Source of the DNA: an uncultured Clostridia bacterium | GTDB lineage: Bacteria; Bacillota; Clostridia; Oscillospirales; Oscillospiraceae | Assembly: GCA_946412355.1 (NCBI GenBank) | Contig: CAMKGX010000018.1 | Location: 1 to 32,474 of the forward strand | Reading direction: 5' to 3' | DNA length: 32,474 nt | Part shown: positions 8,633 to 16,655 of the stretch, in pieces | Position numbering within the stretch: position 1 is the stretch's first letter | How the letters are laid out: each line of letters opens with the position of its first letter | Position numbers and translations under genes: made by a program | Notes under the pieces: model-generated | Seen by the model: the letters and a program-made list of their open reading frames with translations, nothing else | What the model was told of the DNA's origin: nothing | The model's database searches: none

Positions 8633-8667
8633 GCAATATTGAAATGACACGATGGGAGGGAGATCGC

Positions 8668-10011
8668 ATGGCGCTGTACGGCATCACCCCCGCCCCCTGC
8701 TCCGCCCCGGCGCTGGCGCCGGACTTCGTACCGGCGGAGGCATGGGACAGGGCGTATCTCGCCGGGGCGGACAAGCCCGTCACCCTGGCCCTGCTGGGAC
8801 GCCACGGCGCGGAGCGTCTCTCCCTGCGCATCCGGGGCGATGGCGGTGAAGCCGACGCCCACTTCCTCCGCCGCACGGTGAAAACACTGCTGTGGCAAAA
8901 GGGCGGCGATACACTCTTGTGCGACGACGCCGCTGCCGCCTCCCTCCTGGGCCGTCAATTCGGCCCCGGCACCTTTGACTACACCTTCTTCACCGGTGTA
9001 TATGAAAATCCCTTTACAGTCCTTTATACAAAAATCATTCCCGAAAGTGCCACCCGTGAAATCCCCTGCGATACCCATGGCGACGGCTGCCGTATCGGCT
9101 TCGACGCCGGGGGCACCGACCGCAAGGCCGCGGCCGTGCAGGACGGCCGCACTGTGTACACCGAGGAGGTTCTCTGGGAGCCGAAAACCCAGGCTGACCC
9201 CGCCTATCACTACCGGGAGGTACGCCGGGCGCTGCTGTCGGCGGCGAAGCATCTGCCCCGGGTGGACGCGGTGGGCATCTCCACCGCCGGCGTGTGTGTG
9301 GGTGGACGGGTCATGCGCTCCAGTATCTTCTCCGCCGTGCCCGACCCCGCTGAAACCCGGGATTTGTACCTGCGGGTGGTCCGGGACCTGTTCGGCCCTA
9401 TCCCCTGCCGGGTGGAGAATGACGGCGACGTCAGCGCCCTGTCCGGGGCCATGACCCTGGGGCGTTCCTCCCTGCTGGGCATCGCCATGGGCACCAGCCA
9501 GGCAGGCGGCTTCGTGACGGAGCGCCGCGGCCTCACCGGCTGGCTCAACGAGCTGGCCTTTCTCCCGGTGGACGACAATCCCGCCGCCCCTTTGGACCCC
9601 TGGTCCGGCGACCGTGGCTGCGGCGTGTCCTACTTCTCCCAGGACGGCGTCATTCGTCTGGCCCGCCTGGCGGGGCTCTCCTGGGATGAAACACAGCCCC
9701 TGGGCCAGCAGCTGAAAGCCATCCAGGCCATGGCGGAGGCCGGGGATAAAAACGCCCTGGCGGTGTTCGTCACTATCGGCCAGTGCCTGGGCCACACCCT
9801 GCCCTTGTATCACAGGCTGTACGGCTGCCGCCACGTGCTGCTGCAAGGCCGGGTGGTGTCGGGCGTAGGGGGCGAAGCCCTGCTGCAAAGCTGCCGCCGC
9901 GTGCTGGCGGAGGAATATCCCCGTCTGCCCCTGTCCCTCGTATTGCCGGACGAGGCGGCGCGGCGCACCGGACAGGCTGTGGCTGCCGCCGCCCTGCCCT
10001 CACTTCACTGA
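8668..10011 (+). CDS. ROK-like kinase-fold protein with extra N-terminal domain
   Basis: Residues from about 140 to 447 carry the actin/hexokinase-like ATPase motifs of the ROK family: FDAGGTDRK at 145-153 (phosphate 1), GISTAGV at 203-209, VENDGDVSAL at 249-258 and GIAMGTSQAGG at 271-281. Residues 1 to about 140 are unlike a winged helix and I do not recognise them. The Cys-rich zinc motif of typical ROK sugar kinases is not obvious; only a GDRGCG stretch occurs near 314-319. ATG 8668 has GGGAGGGAG just upstream, so a longer start at 8623 is rejected. It is followed after 18 bases by a solute-binding protein, hinting at sugar or amino-sugar use. Substrate and true kinase activity are inference. 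Confidence 0.75.
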   Translation: MALYGITPAPCSAPALAPDFVPAEAWDRAYLAGADKPVTLALLGRHGAERLSLRIRGDGGEADAHFLRRTVKTLLWQKGGDTLLCDDAAAASLLGRQFGPGTFDYTFFTGVYENPFTVLYTKIIPESATREIPCDTHGDGCRIGFDAGGTDRKAAAVQDGRTVYTEEVLWEPKTQADPAYHYREVRRALLSAAKHLPRVDAVGISTAGVCVGGRVMRSSIFSAVPDPAETRDLYLRVVRDLFGPIPCRVENDGDVSALSGAMTLGRSSLLGIAMGTSQAGGFVTERRGLTGWLNELAFLPVDDNPAAPLDPWSGDRGCGVSYFSQDGVIRLARLAGLSWDETQPLGQQLKAIQAMAEAGDKNALAVFVTIGQCLGHTLPLYHRLYGCRHVLLQGRVVSGVGGEALLQSCRRVLAEEYPRLPLSLVLPDEAARRTGQAVAAAALPSLH

Positions 10012-10029
10012 TTTTGGGAGGATCACGCC

Positions 10030-11271
10030 ATGAGAATAAAAGGTATGCTTGCCCTGCTGCTGGCCCTTGCCCTGCTGGCCCTTGCGGGCTGCGGCGCTGC
10101 CGCGCCGGAGGATGAGGAGCCCGCCCCGCCCCAGCCCATCACCCTGCGCTTCTGGGTCTACAACGAGGGCGATTGGTCGGAGTCCGCCGGGCAGAAGTTG
10201 CTGGCCGGTCTGGGTGAGGAATGGGGCCACGTCACCGTGGAGTGGAAGATGGTGGACGGCACCGACCAGGCCGCCCTCAGCGCCGCCATCGAGGCGGGTC
10301 AGGGCCCCGATCTGCTGCTGGGCACCGTCAGCCAGCTCCAGCACGCCCGGCGCAACGGCGCCGGCACCGCCGACGTCTCCGACCTGATGAAGGACGCCTA
10401 CGCGCCCGTCCGGGACGCCTGCACCGACGATGGCGTGGTGTTCGCCGCCCCCATCGCCATGGAGGTCACCGCCATGGCCGTCAATCTGGACGTATTCCGG
10501 GCCTCCGGCGCCGTGCAGTATATCGACCAGGAGAATCACACCTGGACCACCGAGGGCTTCATCAACGCCATGAAGGTGCTGTCCTCCTCCCCCACCATTC
10601 CCCAGGCCGCCAAGCTGTACTGCGGCGGCCAGAACGAGGACGAGGGCACCCGGGCCCTGGTGACCAATCTCTACGGCGGCAGCGTCACCGATGAGACCCA
10701 CACACACTATATTCTCAATGAGCAGCCCACCGTAGACGCCCTCCAACTGCTGCAAAAGATGAACGGTATGGCCTTCGACGACGCCATCACCGGCGACGAT
10801 GAAAACGTGCTCTTCCGCCAGCAGCAGTTGGCCATGACCTTCTGCTGGGACAGCGCCCAGAGTGAGGTGGAGGACTTTACCGCCTTCCCCATGTTCTATC
10901 CCACCGATCAGGACCACGCCGTGCTGCCCGGCGAGGTGTGGGCCCTGGGCGTGACGGCCCGGGATGAGGACAGAGCCGATGCCGCTCTGGCGGTAGCGCA
11001 TCATCTGCTGCGCAGCGACAGCGCCTATCAGTCCCTCCTCTCCCTCACCGGCCACTATGCCGTCAAGGCCACGGACAGCGAGGACCTCTGGGCCTCCTTT
11101 GCCGCCTACATGGCCCCCTACGAGCAGGACGCCCCCGGCTGGGCCATTGCCCGCAGCGAATGGTGGCAGATGCTGCAGCGTATCGGCCACGGTGCCGACG
11201 TGGCCCTGGAGGCCGACACCTTCTGCACCAACGCCAACGCCGCCGCAGCCTTCGCCATGAGCCGCAAGTAA
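10030..11271 (+). CDS. Extracellular solute-binding lipoprotein (ABC transporter family 1)
   Basis: The 413-residue protein starts with a lipoprotein signal: MRIKG, a Leu/Ala-rich core, and lipobox LAGC with Cys21 as the lipidated residue. A short acidic and Pro-rich linker follows, then a periplasmic-binding fold typical of carbohydrate-binding proteins, with ITLRFWVYNEGDW near the mature start and GQGPDLLLGT. It should sit on the outer membrane face and capture a ligand, probably a sugar or oligosaccharide. No permease or ATPase gene lies nearby: the next gene is convergent behind a terminator, so its transport partner must be elsewhere, or it serves as a sensor. It shares an operon with the ROK-like gene (18-base gap, GGGAGG ribosome site). 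Confidence 0.88.
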   Translation: MRIKGMLALLLALALLALAGCGAAAPEDEEPAPPQPITLRFWVYNEGDWSESAGQKLLAGLGEEWGHVTVEWKMVDGTDQAALSAAIEAGQGPDLLLGTVSQLQHARRNGAGTADVSDLMKDAYAPVRDACTDDGVVFAAPIAMEVTAMAVNLDVFRASGAVQYIDQENHTWTTEGFINAMKVLSSSPTIPQAAKLYCGGQNEDEGTRALVTNLYGGSVTDETHTHYILNEQPTVDALQLLQKMNGMAFDDAITGDDENVLFRQQQLAMTFCWDSAQSEVEDFTAFPMFYPTDQDHAVLPGEVWALGVTARDEDRADAALAVAHHLLRSDSAYQSLLSLTGHYAVKATDSEDLWASFAAYMAPYEQDAPGWAIARSEWWQMLQRIGHGADVALEADTFCTNANAAAAFAMSRK

Positions 11272-11342
11272 ATTCGCTTTACAGGCAAAAACTCGTTTCT
11301 CCCCTTTATATTAATGGCATAGCAAGTGATTTACCTTTACAC

Positions 11343-11379
11343 AAAATCCCCCGGAAACCGCGGTTCCCGGGGAGATTTT
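11343..11379. terminator. Bidirectional terminator between convergent genes
   Basis: A long, slightly interrupted stem (11343-11359 with 11362-11379, one mismatch and one bulge) has AAAA at its left foot and TTTT at its right foot. It can end both the plus-strand binding-protein transcript and the minus-strand ddl-aminopeptidase operon. Confidence 0.8.
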
Positions 11380-11397
11380 CTATGCTCTTGGCGTGCT

Positions 11398-12792
11398 TTA
11401 CTTGGCCAGATAAACGGCCTTGCAGCCCTTGTAGGTCATGTAGCAGTCCAGCTTGGACACCACCTCAAAGGGGGCGTGCATGCTCAGCACCGGCACGCCG
11501 GCGTCCAAGGTGGTGATGTTGCGGTTGGCCATGTACTGGGCCACGGTGCCGCCGCCGCCGGCGTCGGTCTTGCCCAGCTCCGCCATCTGCCACATCACGC
11601 CGTAGTCGTCCAGCACCCGGCGGACGTAGGCCACCGTCTCGGCGCCGGCGTCGCTGGAGCCGGATTTGCCCCGGGCGCCGGTGTACTTGCACAGGCCCAC
11701 GCCGTAGTTGAGGTAGGCAGAGTTCTTCTTCTCATACACCTCGGAGAAGTTGGGGTCAAAGGCGGCAGTCACGTCGGTGGACAGGCAGAAGGCCTTTTCG
11801 TAGCACTCCCGCAGCGCCACGCCCTGGGCGGCGCACAGATCCTCCATAAAGGTGTCAAAGCAGGCACTCTGCATGCCGGTAACGCCCATGGAGCCGATCT
11901 CCTCCTTGTCCGCCAGCATGCACACGGCGGTCTTCTCGGGCACGGCGTCCAGATCCAGCAGGGCCCGGAAGGCGGCGTAGCCGCACACCCGGTCGTCGTG
12001 GCCGTAGGCGCCGATCATGCTGCCGTCCAGGCCGATGGCGGTCACGTCCATGGCGGGCACCACCTCCAGCTCGGCGGAGATGAAGTCCTCCTCCACGATG
12101 CCGTACTTCTCGTGGAGCTTCTCCATCACCGTCAGCTTCACCCGGTCGCCGCCCTCGCCCTCCACCGGGCGGGAGCCCAGGAGGATGTTGAGGTTTTCGG
12201 CGGGAATGGCCTCGTTCAGGGGCTTCTTGCCCTGCTCGCCGCCCAGGTGGGGCAGCAGATCGGTGACCACAAACTTGGGCTCATCGCCCTCGCCCAGAGC
12301 CACTTCACGAACGGTGCCGTCCTTCAGTGCCACCACGCCGTAGATGGCCAGAGGAATGGCCACCCACTGGTACTTGCGGATGCCGCCATAGTAGTGGGTC
12401 TTGAAGTAGGCCAGCTCGCTGTCCTCATAGAGGGGGCTGGGCTTCACGTCCAGCCGGGGGGAGTCGATGTGGGAGGCGGTGATCTGGCAGCCCTCGCGCA
12501 GGGATTCCCTACCCATCACAGCCAGCATCACGCTCTTGCCCCGGTTGACGGTGTACACCTTGTCGCCGGCATTCAGGCTCATGCCCCGGGTGAAGGGCCT
12601 GAAGCCCGCCGCCTGGGCCATGGCCACCACCTGGGCCACGCAGAGCCGCTCGGTCTTGCCCTGCTGCAAAAAGGCCATGTAGCCCCGGCAATAGTCCGCC
12701 ATGGCGGCCTCGTCGGCGGCAGTCAAGCGGTCATAGCCGTTCTTGTGGTCGTAAAACAGTTTTTCCTTTCTCTCTTTCAGTGCGTCACTCAT
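11398..12792 (-). CDS. apeA: M18-family aspartyl aminopeptidase
   Basis: This is a 464-residue zinc metallo-aminopeptidase of the M18 family, which removes N-terminal residues, often acidic or hydrophobic, from peptides in the cytosol as a large oligomer. Candidate metal and catalytic residues stand in the expected order: H108 in SHIDSPR, D266/D267 in GHDDR, E297/E298 in DKEEIG, D340 in STDV, and H439 in SMHAPFE. I chose ATG 12792, which has AGGAGG eight bases upstream; a longer frame from 12834 lacks a site. The start overlaps the end of the Sua5-CoaE gene by 8 bases. It is the last gene of the ddl operon, and a bidirectional terminator follows. Confidence 0.93.
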   Translation of the reverse strand: MSDALKERKEKLFYDHKNGYDRLTAADEAAMADYCRGYMAFLQQGKTERLCVAQVVAMAQAAGFRPFTRGMSLNAGDKVYTVNRGKSVMLAVMGRESLREGCQITASHIDSPRLDVKPSPLYEDSELAYFKTHYYGGIRKYQWVAIPLAIYGVVALKDGTVREVALGEGDEPKFVVTDLLPHLGGEQGKKPLNEAIPAENLNILLGSRPVEGEGGDRVKLTVMEKLHEKYGIVEEDFISAELEVVPAMDVTAIGLDGSMIGAYGHDDRVCGYAAFRALLDLDAVPEKTAVCMLADKEEIGSMGVTGMQSACFDTFMEDLCAAQGVALRECYEKAFCLSTDVTAAFDPNFSEVYEKKNSAYLNYGVGLCKYTGARGKSGSSDAGAETVAYVRRVLDDYGVMWQMAELGKTDAGGGGTVAQYMANRNITTLDAGVPVLSMHAPFEVVSKLDCYMTYKGCKAVYLAK

Positions 12793-14413
12793 GGTTGATT
12801 TCCTCCTGTATCTTTTGAAAGTTTTCCATGGCAATCCGGCAGAATTCCTCCGCCGAAGGTGATGTATTCAGCCAAATATCCGTGCAGTTTTCCCGGTAAT
12901 AGTCATCCTTCTTCTGGGCCGCCACCCGCATGCGGGCGTAGTCCTCGGAGATGCCGTCCCGGGCCATAATCCGCCGCACCCGGTCCTCCGCCGGGGCCAG
13001 CACGGCCACGGTGCGCCGGCACAGCGCCCCCACCCCCGACTCCACCAGGTTGATGGCGTCGATGCCGATGAGGTCGGCGCCGGACAGCGCCATGCGCCGC
13101 TGCAGCTCCGCCGGGATGCGGGCGAAAATGATGGCATCCAGCTTCGCCATGGCGGCGGGGTTTTGGAACACAATATTCCCCAGCTTCTGCCGGTCAAGCC
13201 TAGGGCCCTCAAACACGTCTCCAAAGGCGTCCCGGATGGCATGGCGCAAATCCTCGTCGTTGGCAAGCATCTCATGGTACACCGCGTCGCAGTCCAGCAC
13301 GCAGCCCCCCAGGCGGCGAACAGCCTCCAGGGCGCTGGTCTTTCCCGCGCCGGTGGGGCCGGTGATGCCCACAATCAGCGCCTGGCCCCCGTCCTCCACG
13401 TGGAAACCCGCCGCCTTTTTCAGGCGGTTCCCCACCGCCAGGCCAAGGCCGGCATCGTCGGGGCACTGGGCCCAGATACGGGGCACATCCGTGGCGTCAA
13501 AGGTGCGCAGCGCGTCAAATACATGCCGTGCCTGGGCGCCCTTGTCCGCCGCAGCCCCCAAACGGTGAACGGCATGACCGTCAAACAGGGGCGCGAACTC
13601 GTCAAAGCAGATCACGCCGTCCTCCGGCCCCATGTGGCGGGAGATGAAGCCCGCGCTGCGGTGGGGCATCCCCGTCACCACCGTCACCGGGGCGTGGGGG
13701 GCGTAATGGCGGTACTTCATACCCGGCGCCCGAGGCCGCTCCCCCTCCGCCAGCTTGCCGGTAACGGCCTTGTCCACCGCCACCGTGCCCAGCACGGCTT
13801 CCAGCGCCTCCAGGGGCAGTCCGCCGGGCCGCAGCAGCCGGGGGGGCGTCACCGTCATGTCGATGATGGTGCTCTCCACGCCTACGGCGCAGGGTCCGCC
13901 GTCCACAATGCCGTCGATTTTGCCGTCCATATCCTCCAGCATGTGCTGCGCCGTGGTGGGACTGGGCCGGCCGGAGGTGTTGCCGCTGGGGGCCGCCACC
14001 GGCACGCCCGCCGCCGCGATGATGGCCCGGGTGACGGCGTGATCCGGGCAGCGGACGCCCACGGTATCCAGCCCCCCGGTGGTCCGCAGGGGCACAATGG
14101 GCCGCCGTTTCAAAATCATGGTCAGCGGCCCGGGCCAGAACCGCTCCGCCAGGGCGTAAGCCTCCGCCGGCACGTCCTGACAGTACCGCGCCAGCCAAGA
14201 TTTGTCATCGGGCACGTGGATGATCAGCGGGTTATCCTGTGGCCGCCCCTTGGCCTCGAAAATGTGAGCTACCGCCGTCTCGTTCAGCGCGTCGGCCCCC
14301 AGGCCGTACACCGTCTCCGTGGGGATGCCCAGCAGCCCGCCATTGCGGAGGATGGCCGCGGCCTCGGCCACGGCGTCCTTTTCCCGCTCCGGGTGGAAAA
14401 TTCTCGTTTTCAA
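12785..14413 (-). CDS. sua5-coaE: Fusion of Sua5-type threonylcarbamoyl-AMP synthase and dephospho-CoA kinase
   Basis: One 542-residue frame carries two enzymes. Residues 1 to about 335 are a full Sua5: the YrdC core (IPTETVYGLGADA at 30-42, KGRPQDNPLI at 55-64, APSGNTSGRPSPT at 141-153), the linker motif PRAPGMKYRHYAP at 227-239 and the C-terminal Sua5 domain. It makes threonylcarbamoyl-AMP for tRNA t6A. Residues about 344-542 are CoaE, the last step of coenzyme A synthesis: P-loop GPTGAGKTS at 352-360, LDCDAVYHEML at 373-383, and KLGNIVFQNP at 410-419. The start is TTG with AGAAGGG upstream. Both domains look intact and no stop or frame change lies between them. The stop overlaps the next gene by 8 bases. 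Confidence 0.93.
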   Translation of the reverse strand: MKTRIFHPEREKDAVAEAAAILRNGGLLGIPTETVYGLGADALNETAVAHIFEAKGRPQDNPLIIHVPDDKSWLARYCQDVPAEAYALAERFWPGPLTMILKRRPIVPLRTTGGLDTVGVRCPDHAVTRAIIAAAGVPVAAPSGNTSGRPSPTTAQHMLEDMDGKIDGIVDGGPCAVGVESTIIDMTVTPPRLLRPGGLPLEALEAVLGTVAVDKAVTGKLAEGERPRAPGMKYRHYAPHAPVTVVTGMPHRSAGFISRHMGPEDGVICFDEFAPLFDGHAVHRLGAAADKGAQARHVFDALRTFDATDVPRIWAQCPDDAGLGLAVGNRLKKAAGFHVEDGGQALIVGITGPTGAGKTSALEAVRRLGGCVLDCDAVYHEMLANDEDLRHAIRDAFGDVFEGPRLDRQKLGNIVFQNPAAMAKLDAIIFARIPAELQRRMALSGADLIGIDAINLVESGVGALCRRTVAVLAPAEDRVRRIMARDGISEDYARMRVAAQKKDDYYRENCTDIWLNTSPSAEEFCRIAMENFQKIQEEINHE

Positions 14414-14440
14414 TGGTTTCCCTTCTCGCTTATCGTGAAA

Positions 14441-15079
14441 TCACAGGCCCAAATCCTCGCCCACCAGCACCACCTTGATGCGGCCCGGCACCTTGCAGAA
14501 CCGGGTCACCACCATCTGGGCGCAGATGCAGTCCGGCGACTTGCAGTCGCCGCACAGTCCCGTGGCGGTGCAGGGCGTCTTGCCGCCGAAACGCTGGGCG
14601 TTGGCCGGGGCGGCGATGTGCCGGGCCCGCTGAAACGCCTGCTCCAAATCGACGCAGACCTTGTTCATGCCCGCCACCACAACCACCTGCCGGGGGCCGA
14701 AGCACAGCGCTGCCACCCGGTTGCCGGTGCCGTCGATGTTCACCAGCTGGCCGTCCTCGGAGATGGCGTTGCTGCTCATAATAAACGTGCCGCAGCCAAG
14801 CCCCGCGTGGAGCATGGCCATCCGCTCCTCCGGCGTATGGGCGGTGTCCCGGTCGATGACGGTCTGGCCCCGGCTTTGCAGCAGGGCTTTCAACCCCAGC
14901 TCGTCCATGGTCATGGTGCCGCCCCAGGCCACGGTGTCCTCCGCCGGGATCAGCGACAGTACCTTTTCCGCCGCCTCGGCTGCCGTGGCGCAGTAGTACG
15001 CTTCAAACTGCCGCCGCCCCAGGTTTTCCGCCACACGGGGGCCCGCCTTGTCGTACCAGTTTTTCTTCGCTTGCAGCAT
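14441..15079 (-). CDS. LUD-domain (LutC/YkgG-like) protein
   Basis: The 212-residue protein matches the LUD family, whose best known members (LutB/LutC) take part in lactate oxidation; many stand-alone members have no assigned role. Visible features are AWGGTMTMDELGL near 51-64, the MSSNAISEDGQLVNIDGTGNR core at 101-121 (parts only quoted), and a C-terminal Cys cluster, C170, C176, C179, C184 and C186, which could bind metal or an iron-sulfur cluster. LutA and LutB partners are absent nearby. The ATG lies two bases after the prfA stop, with GGGGAGG inside the end of prfA. A 27-base gap separates it from the Sua5-CoaE gene. The substrate is unknown. Confidence 0.88.
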   Translation of the reverse strand: MLQAKKNWYDKAGPRVAENLGRRQFEAYYCATAAEAAEKVLSLIPAEDTVAWGGTMTMDELGLKALLQSRGQTVIDRDTAHTPEERMAMLHAGLGCGTFIMSSNAISEDGQLVNIDGTGNRVAALCFGPRQVVVVAGMNKVCVDLEQAFQRARHIAAPANAQRFGGKTPCTATGLCGDCKSPDCICAQMVVTRFCKVPGRIKVVLVGEDLGL

Positions 15080-15081
15080 GG

Positions 15082-16158
15082 TTATGCCTCCCCTTCTCCG
15101 CCCTGCAATCGGGCGGTCTGATCATTGAGTGTCAGGGCGTCAATGAGCCCGTCCAAATCGCCGTTGATGATGGCGGTGATGTTGAAATTTTTATTGTCCC
15201 CGGTGAGCCGGTGGTCGGTGACCCGGTTCTGGGGGAAATTGTAGGTGCGGATCTTGCCGCTGCGGTCGCCGGTGCCCACCTGGGCGCGGCGTGTGTCCGC
15301 AATGGCGGCGTTCTGCTTCTCCCGCTCCGCCTCGTAGAGCCGGGCCCGGAGAATCTTCATAGCCCTGTCCTTATTCTTATACTGGCTGCGCTCGTCCTGG
15401 CACTCCACCACCGTGCCCGTGGGCAGATGGGTGATGCGGATGGCGGACTCGGTCTTGTTCACGTGCTGTCCTCCCGCGCCGGAGGAGCGGAAGGTGTCGA
15501 TCTGCAAATCCTTGGGGTCGATGGTGAGGGCCACCTCCTCCGCCTCGGGCATGACGGCCACGGTGGCGGCGGAGGTCTGGATGCGGCCGCTGGACTCCGT
15601 CTCCGGCACCCGCTGCACACGGTGGGTGCCGGCCTCGAATTTCAGCCGCGACCAGGCCCCCTCGCCCTCCACGGTGGCCACCGCCTCCTTGACGCCTCCC
15701 AGCTCCGTCTCGTTGAGGGAAGCCAGCTCCATGCGGAAGCCCCGCCGCTCGGCATACATCTGGTACATCCGCAGCAGATCCGCCGCAAAGAGGGCCCCCT
15801 CCTCGCCGCCGATGCCGGAGCGGATTTCCAGAATCACGTTCTTGTCGTCGTTGGGGTCCCGGGGCAGCAAAAGGCGCTTCAACTCCTGCTCCAACCGGGC
15901 CTTATCGTCCTCGGCGCCGTCCAGCTCCTCCCGGGCCAGCTCCCCCATCTCCTCGTCGGAGAGCAGTTCTTTGGCCTGGTCGGCTCTTTCGCAGGCGTCC
16001 CGGTACTCCCGGTAGGCCGCCACGATGGGGGTCAGCTCCTTCTGCTCCCGGCTCAGCTCCTTCAGCTTCTCCCGGTCGCCATACACCGCCGGGTCGCCCA
16101 GGCGCTGTTCCAGCGCTTCATAGCGCTGTGCGATTTTCGCCAATTTTTCCAGCATCAT
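15082..16158 (-). CDS. prfA: Peptide chain release factor 1
   Basis: RF1 recognises UAA and UAG stop codons in the ribosomal A site and releases the peptide. The 358-residue length is typical. The catalytic GGQ is at 229-231 in RSSGAGGQHVNKTESA, and the codon-recognition tripeptide is P-E-T at 185-187, the PxT form that marks RF1 rather than RF2 (SPF). The start overlaps the flavodoxin stop as ATGA; a second ATG directly follows (16155), so the N-terminus may be one residue shorter. The methylase gene prmC, a frequent neighbour of prfA, is not present in this operon. Confidence 0.97.
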   Translation of the reverse strand: MMLEKLAKIAQRYEALEQRLGDPAVYGDREKLKELSREQKELTPIVAAYREYRDACERADQAKELLSDEEMGELAREELDGAEDDKARLEQELKRLLLPRDPNDDKNVILEIRSGIGGEEGALFAADLLRMYQMYAERRGFRMELASLNETELGGVKEAVATVEGEGAWSRLKFEAGTHRVQRVPETESSGRIQTSAATVAVMPEAEEVALTIDPKDLQIDTFRSSGAGGQHVNKTESAIRITHLPTGTVVECQDERSQYKNKDRAMKILRARLYEAEREKQNAAIADTRRAQVGTGDRSGKIRTYNFPQNRVTDHRLTGDNKNFNITAIINGDLDGLIDALTLNDQTARLQGGEGEA

Positions 16159-16643
16159 ATCCGCCCCAGATACCGCTTCACGTCGCCGATGAACTGCTCT
16201 TTCCAGAAGTCGTAGCCCTCGCTGCCGGGCTGCAGCGACACCTCGAACAGGTGAGGCTGGGCGGTGTACATATCCATCTGATGGTACACGGATTCATACC
16301 GCGTGGCGCTGCTGCGAGTCAGCAGGTAGGCCACCCGGTCCATTTCCAGCCCCCGGCGCTTGAGATAGCCCCGCACAGGGCTGGCGCACCGGCCCGCCCA
16401 CACGGGGGTGCCGATGATGATGAGGCGGTAGTCGCTTAATGCCTTTTCCGTCTCCACCGGGGCCAGCGCCCGGGTAGCCTTGCGCATGGCGTCCCTGCCG
16501 GAGCGGAGATAGCCCCGCAAGCCGCTGCGGTCCACGCCGTCGTCCAGCGCCACCAGCTCGGCGTCCAGCGCCCGGGCCACCTCCTCCATGGCGGCCTTGG
16601 TGTTGCCGCTGCGGGAATAATACACGCACAATACGTCGCTCAT
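16155..16643 (-). CDS. Flavodoxin-like protein
   Basis: This 162-residue protein has a flavodoxin fold. The FMN phosphate-binding loop YYSRSGNTKAAM lies near residues 8-19, and a flavin-ring loop IIGTPVWAGRCASPVRGYL lies at 75-93. It may transfer electrons or be an FMN-dependent reductase; the partner is not visible. It has no signal peptide. AGGAGG precedes the ATG, and the gene lies 12 bases after the ABC-F gene and overlaps prfA by 4 bases, so it is coupled within the ddl operon. Its presence among translation and wall genes gives no clear hint of function. Confidence 0.88.
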   Translation of the reverse strand: MSDVLCVYYSRSGNTKAAMEEVARALDAELVALDDGVDRSGLRGYLRSGRDAMRKATRALAPVETEKALSDYRLIIIGTPVWAGRCASPVRGYLKRRGLEMDRVAYLLTRSSATRYESVYHQMDMYTAQPHLFEVSLQPGSEGYDFWKEQFIGDVKRYLGRI

Positions 16644-16655
16644 GTGTTGTTCCTC

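Noticed and set aside
8534-8650. Longer N-terminus for TepA
   Set aside because: The added residues read through the divergent promoter and a ribosome site fits the GTG at 8533.
8534-8667. Minus-strand promoter for tepA (TATATT near 8578-8583)
   Set aside because: No acceptable -35 element at 16-19 bases; left unassigned.
14441-15079. Lactate utilisation operon around the LUD gene
   Set aside because: No LutA or LutB gene nearby; the protein belongs to a stand-alone LUD group with the TPC-type Cys cluster.
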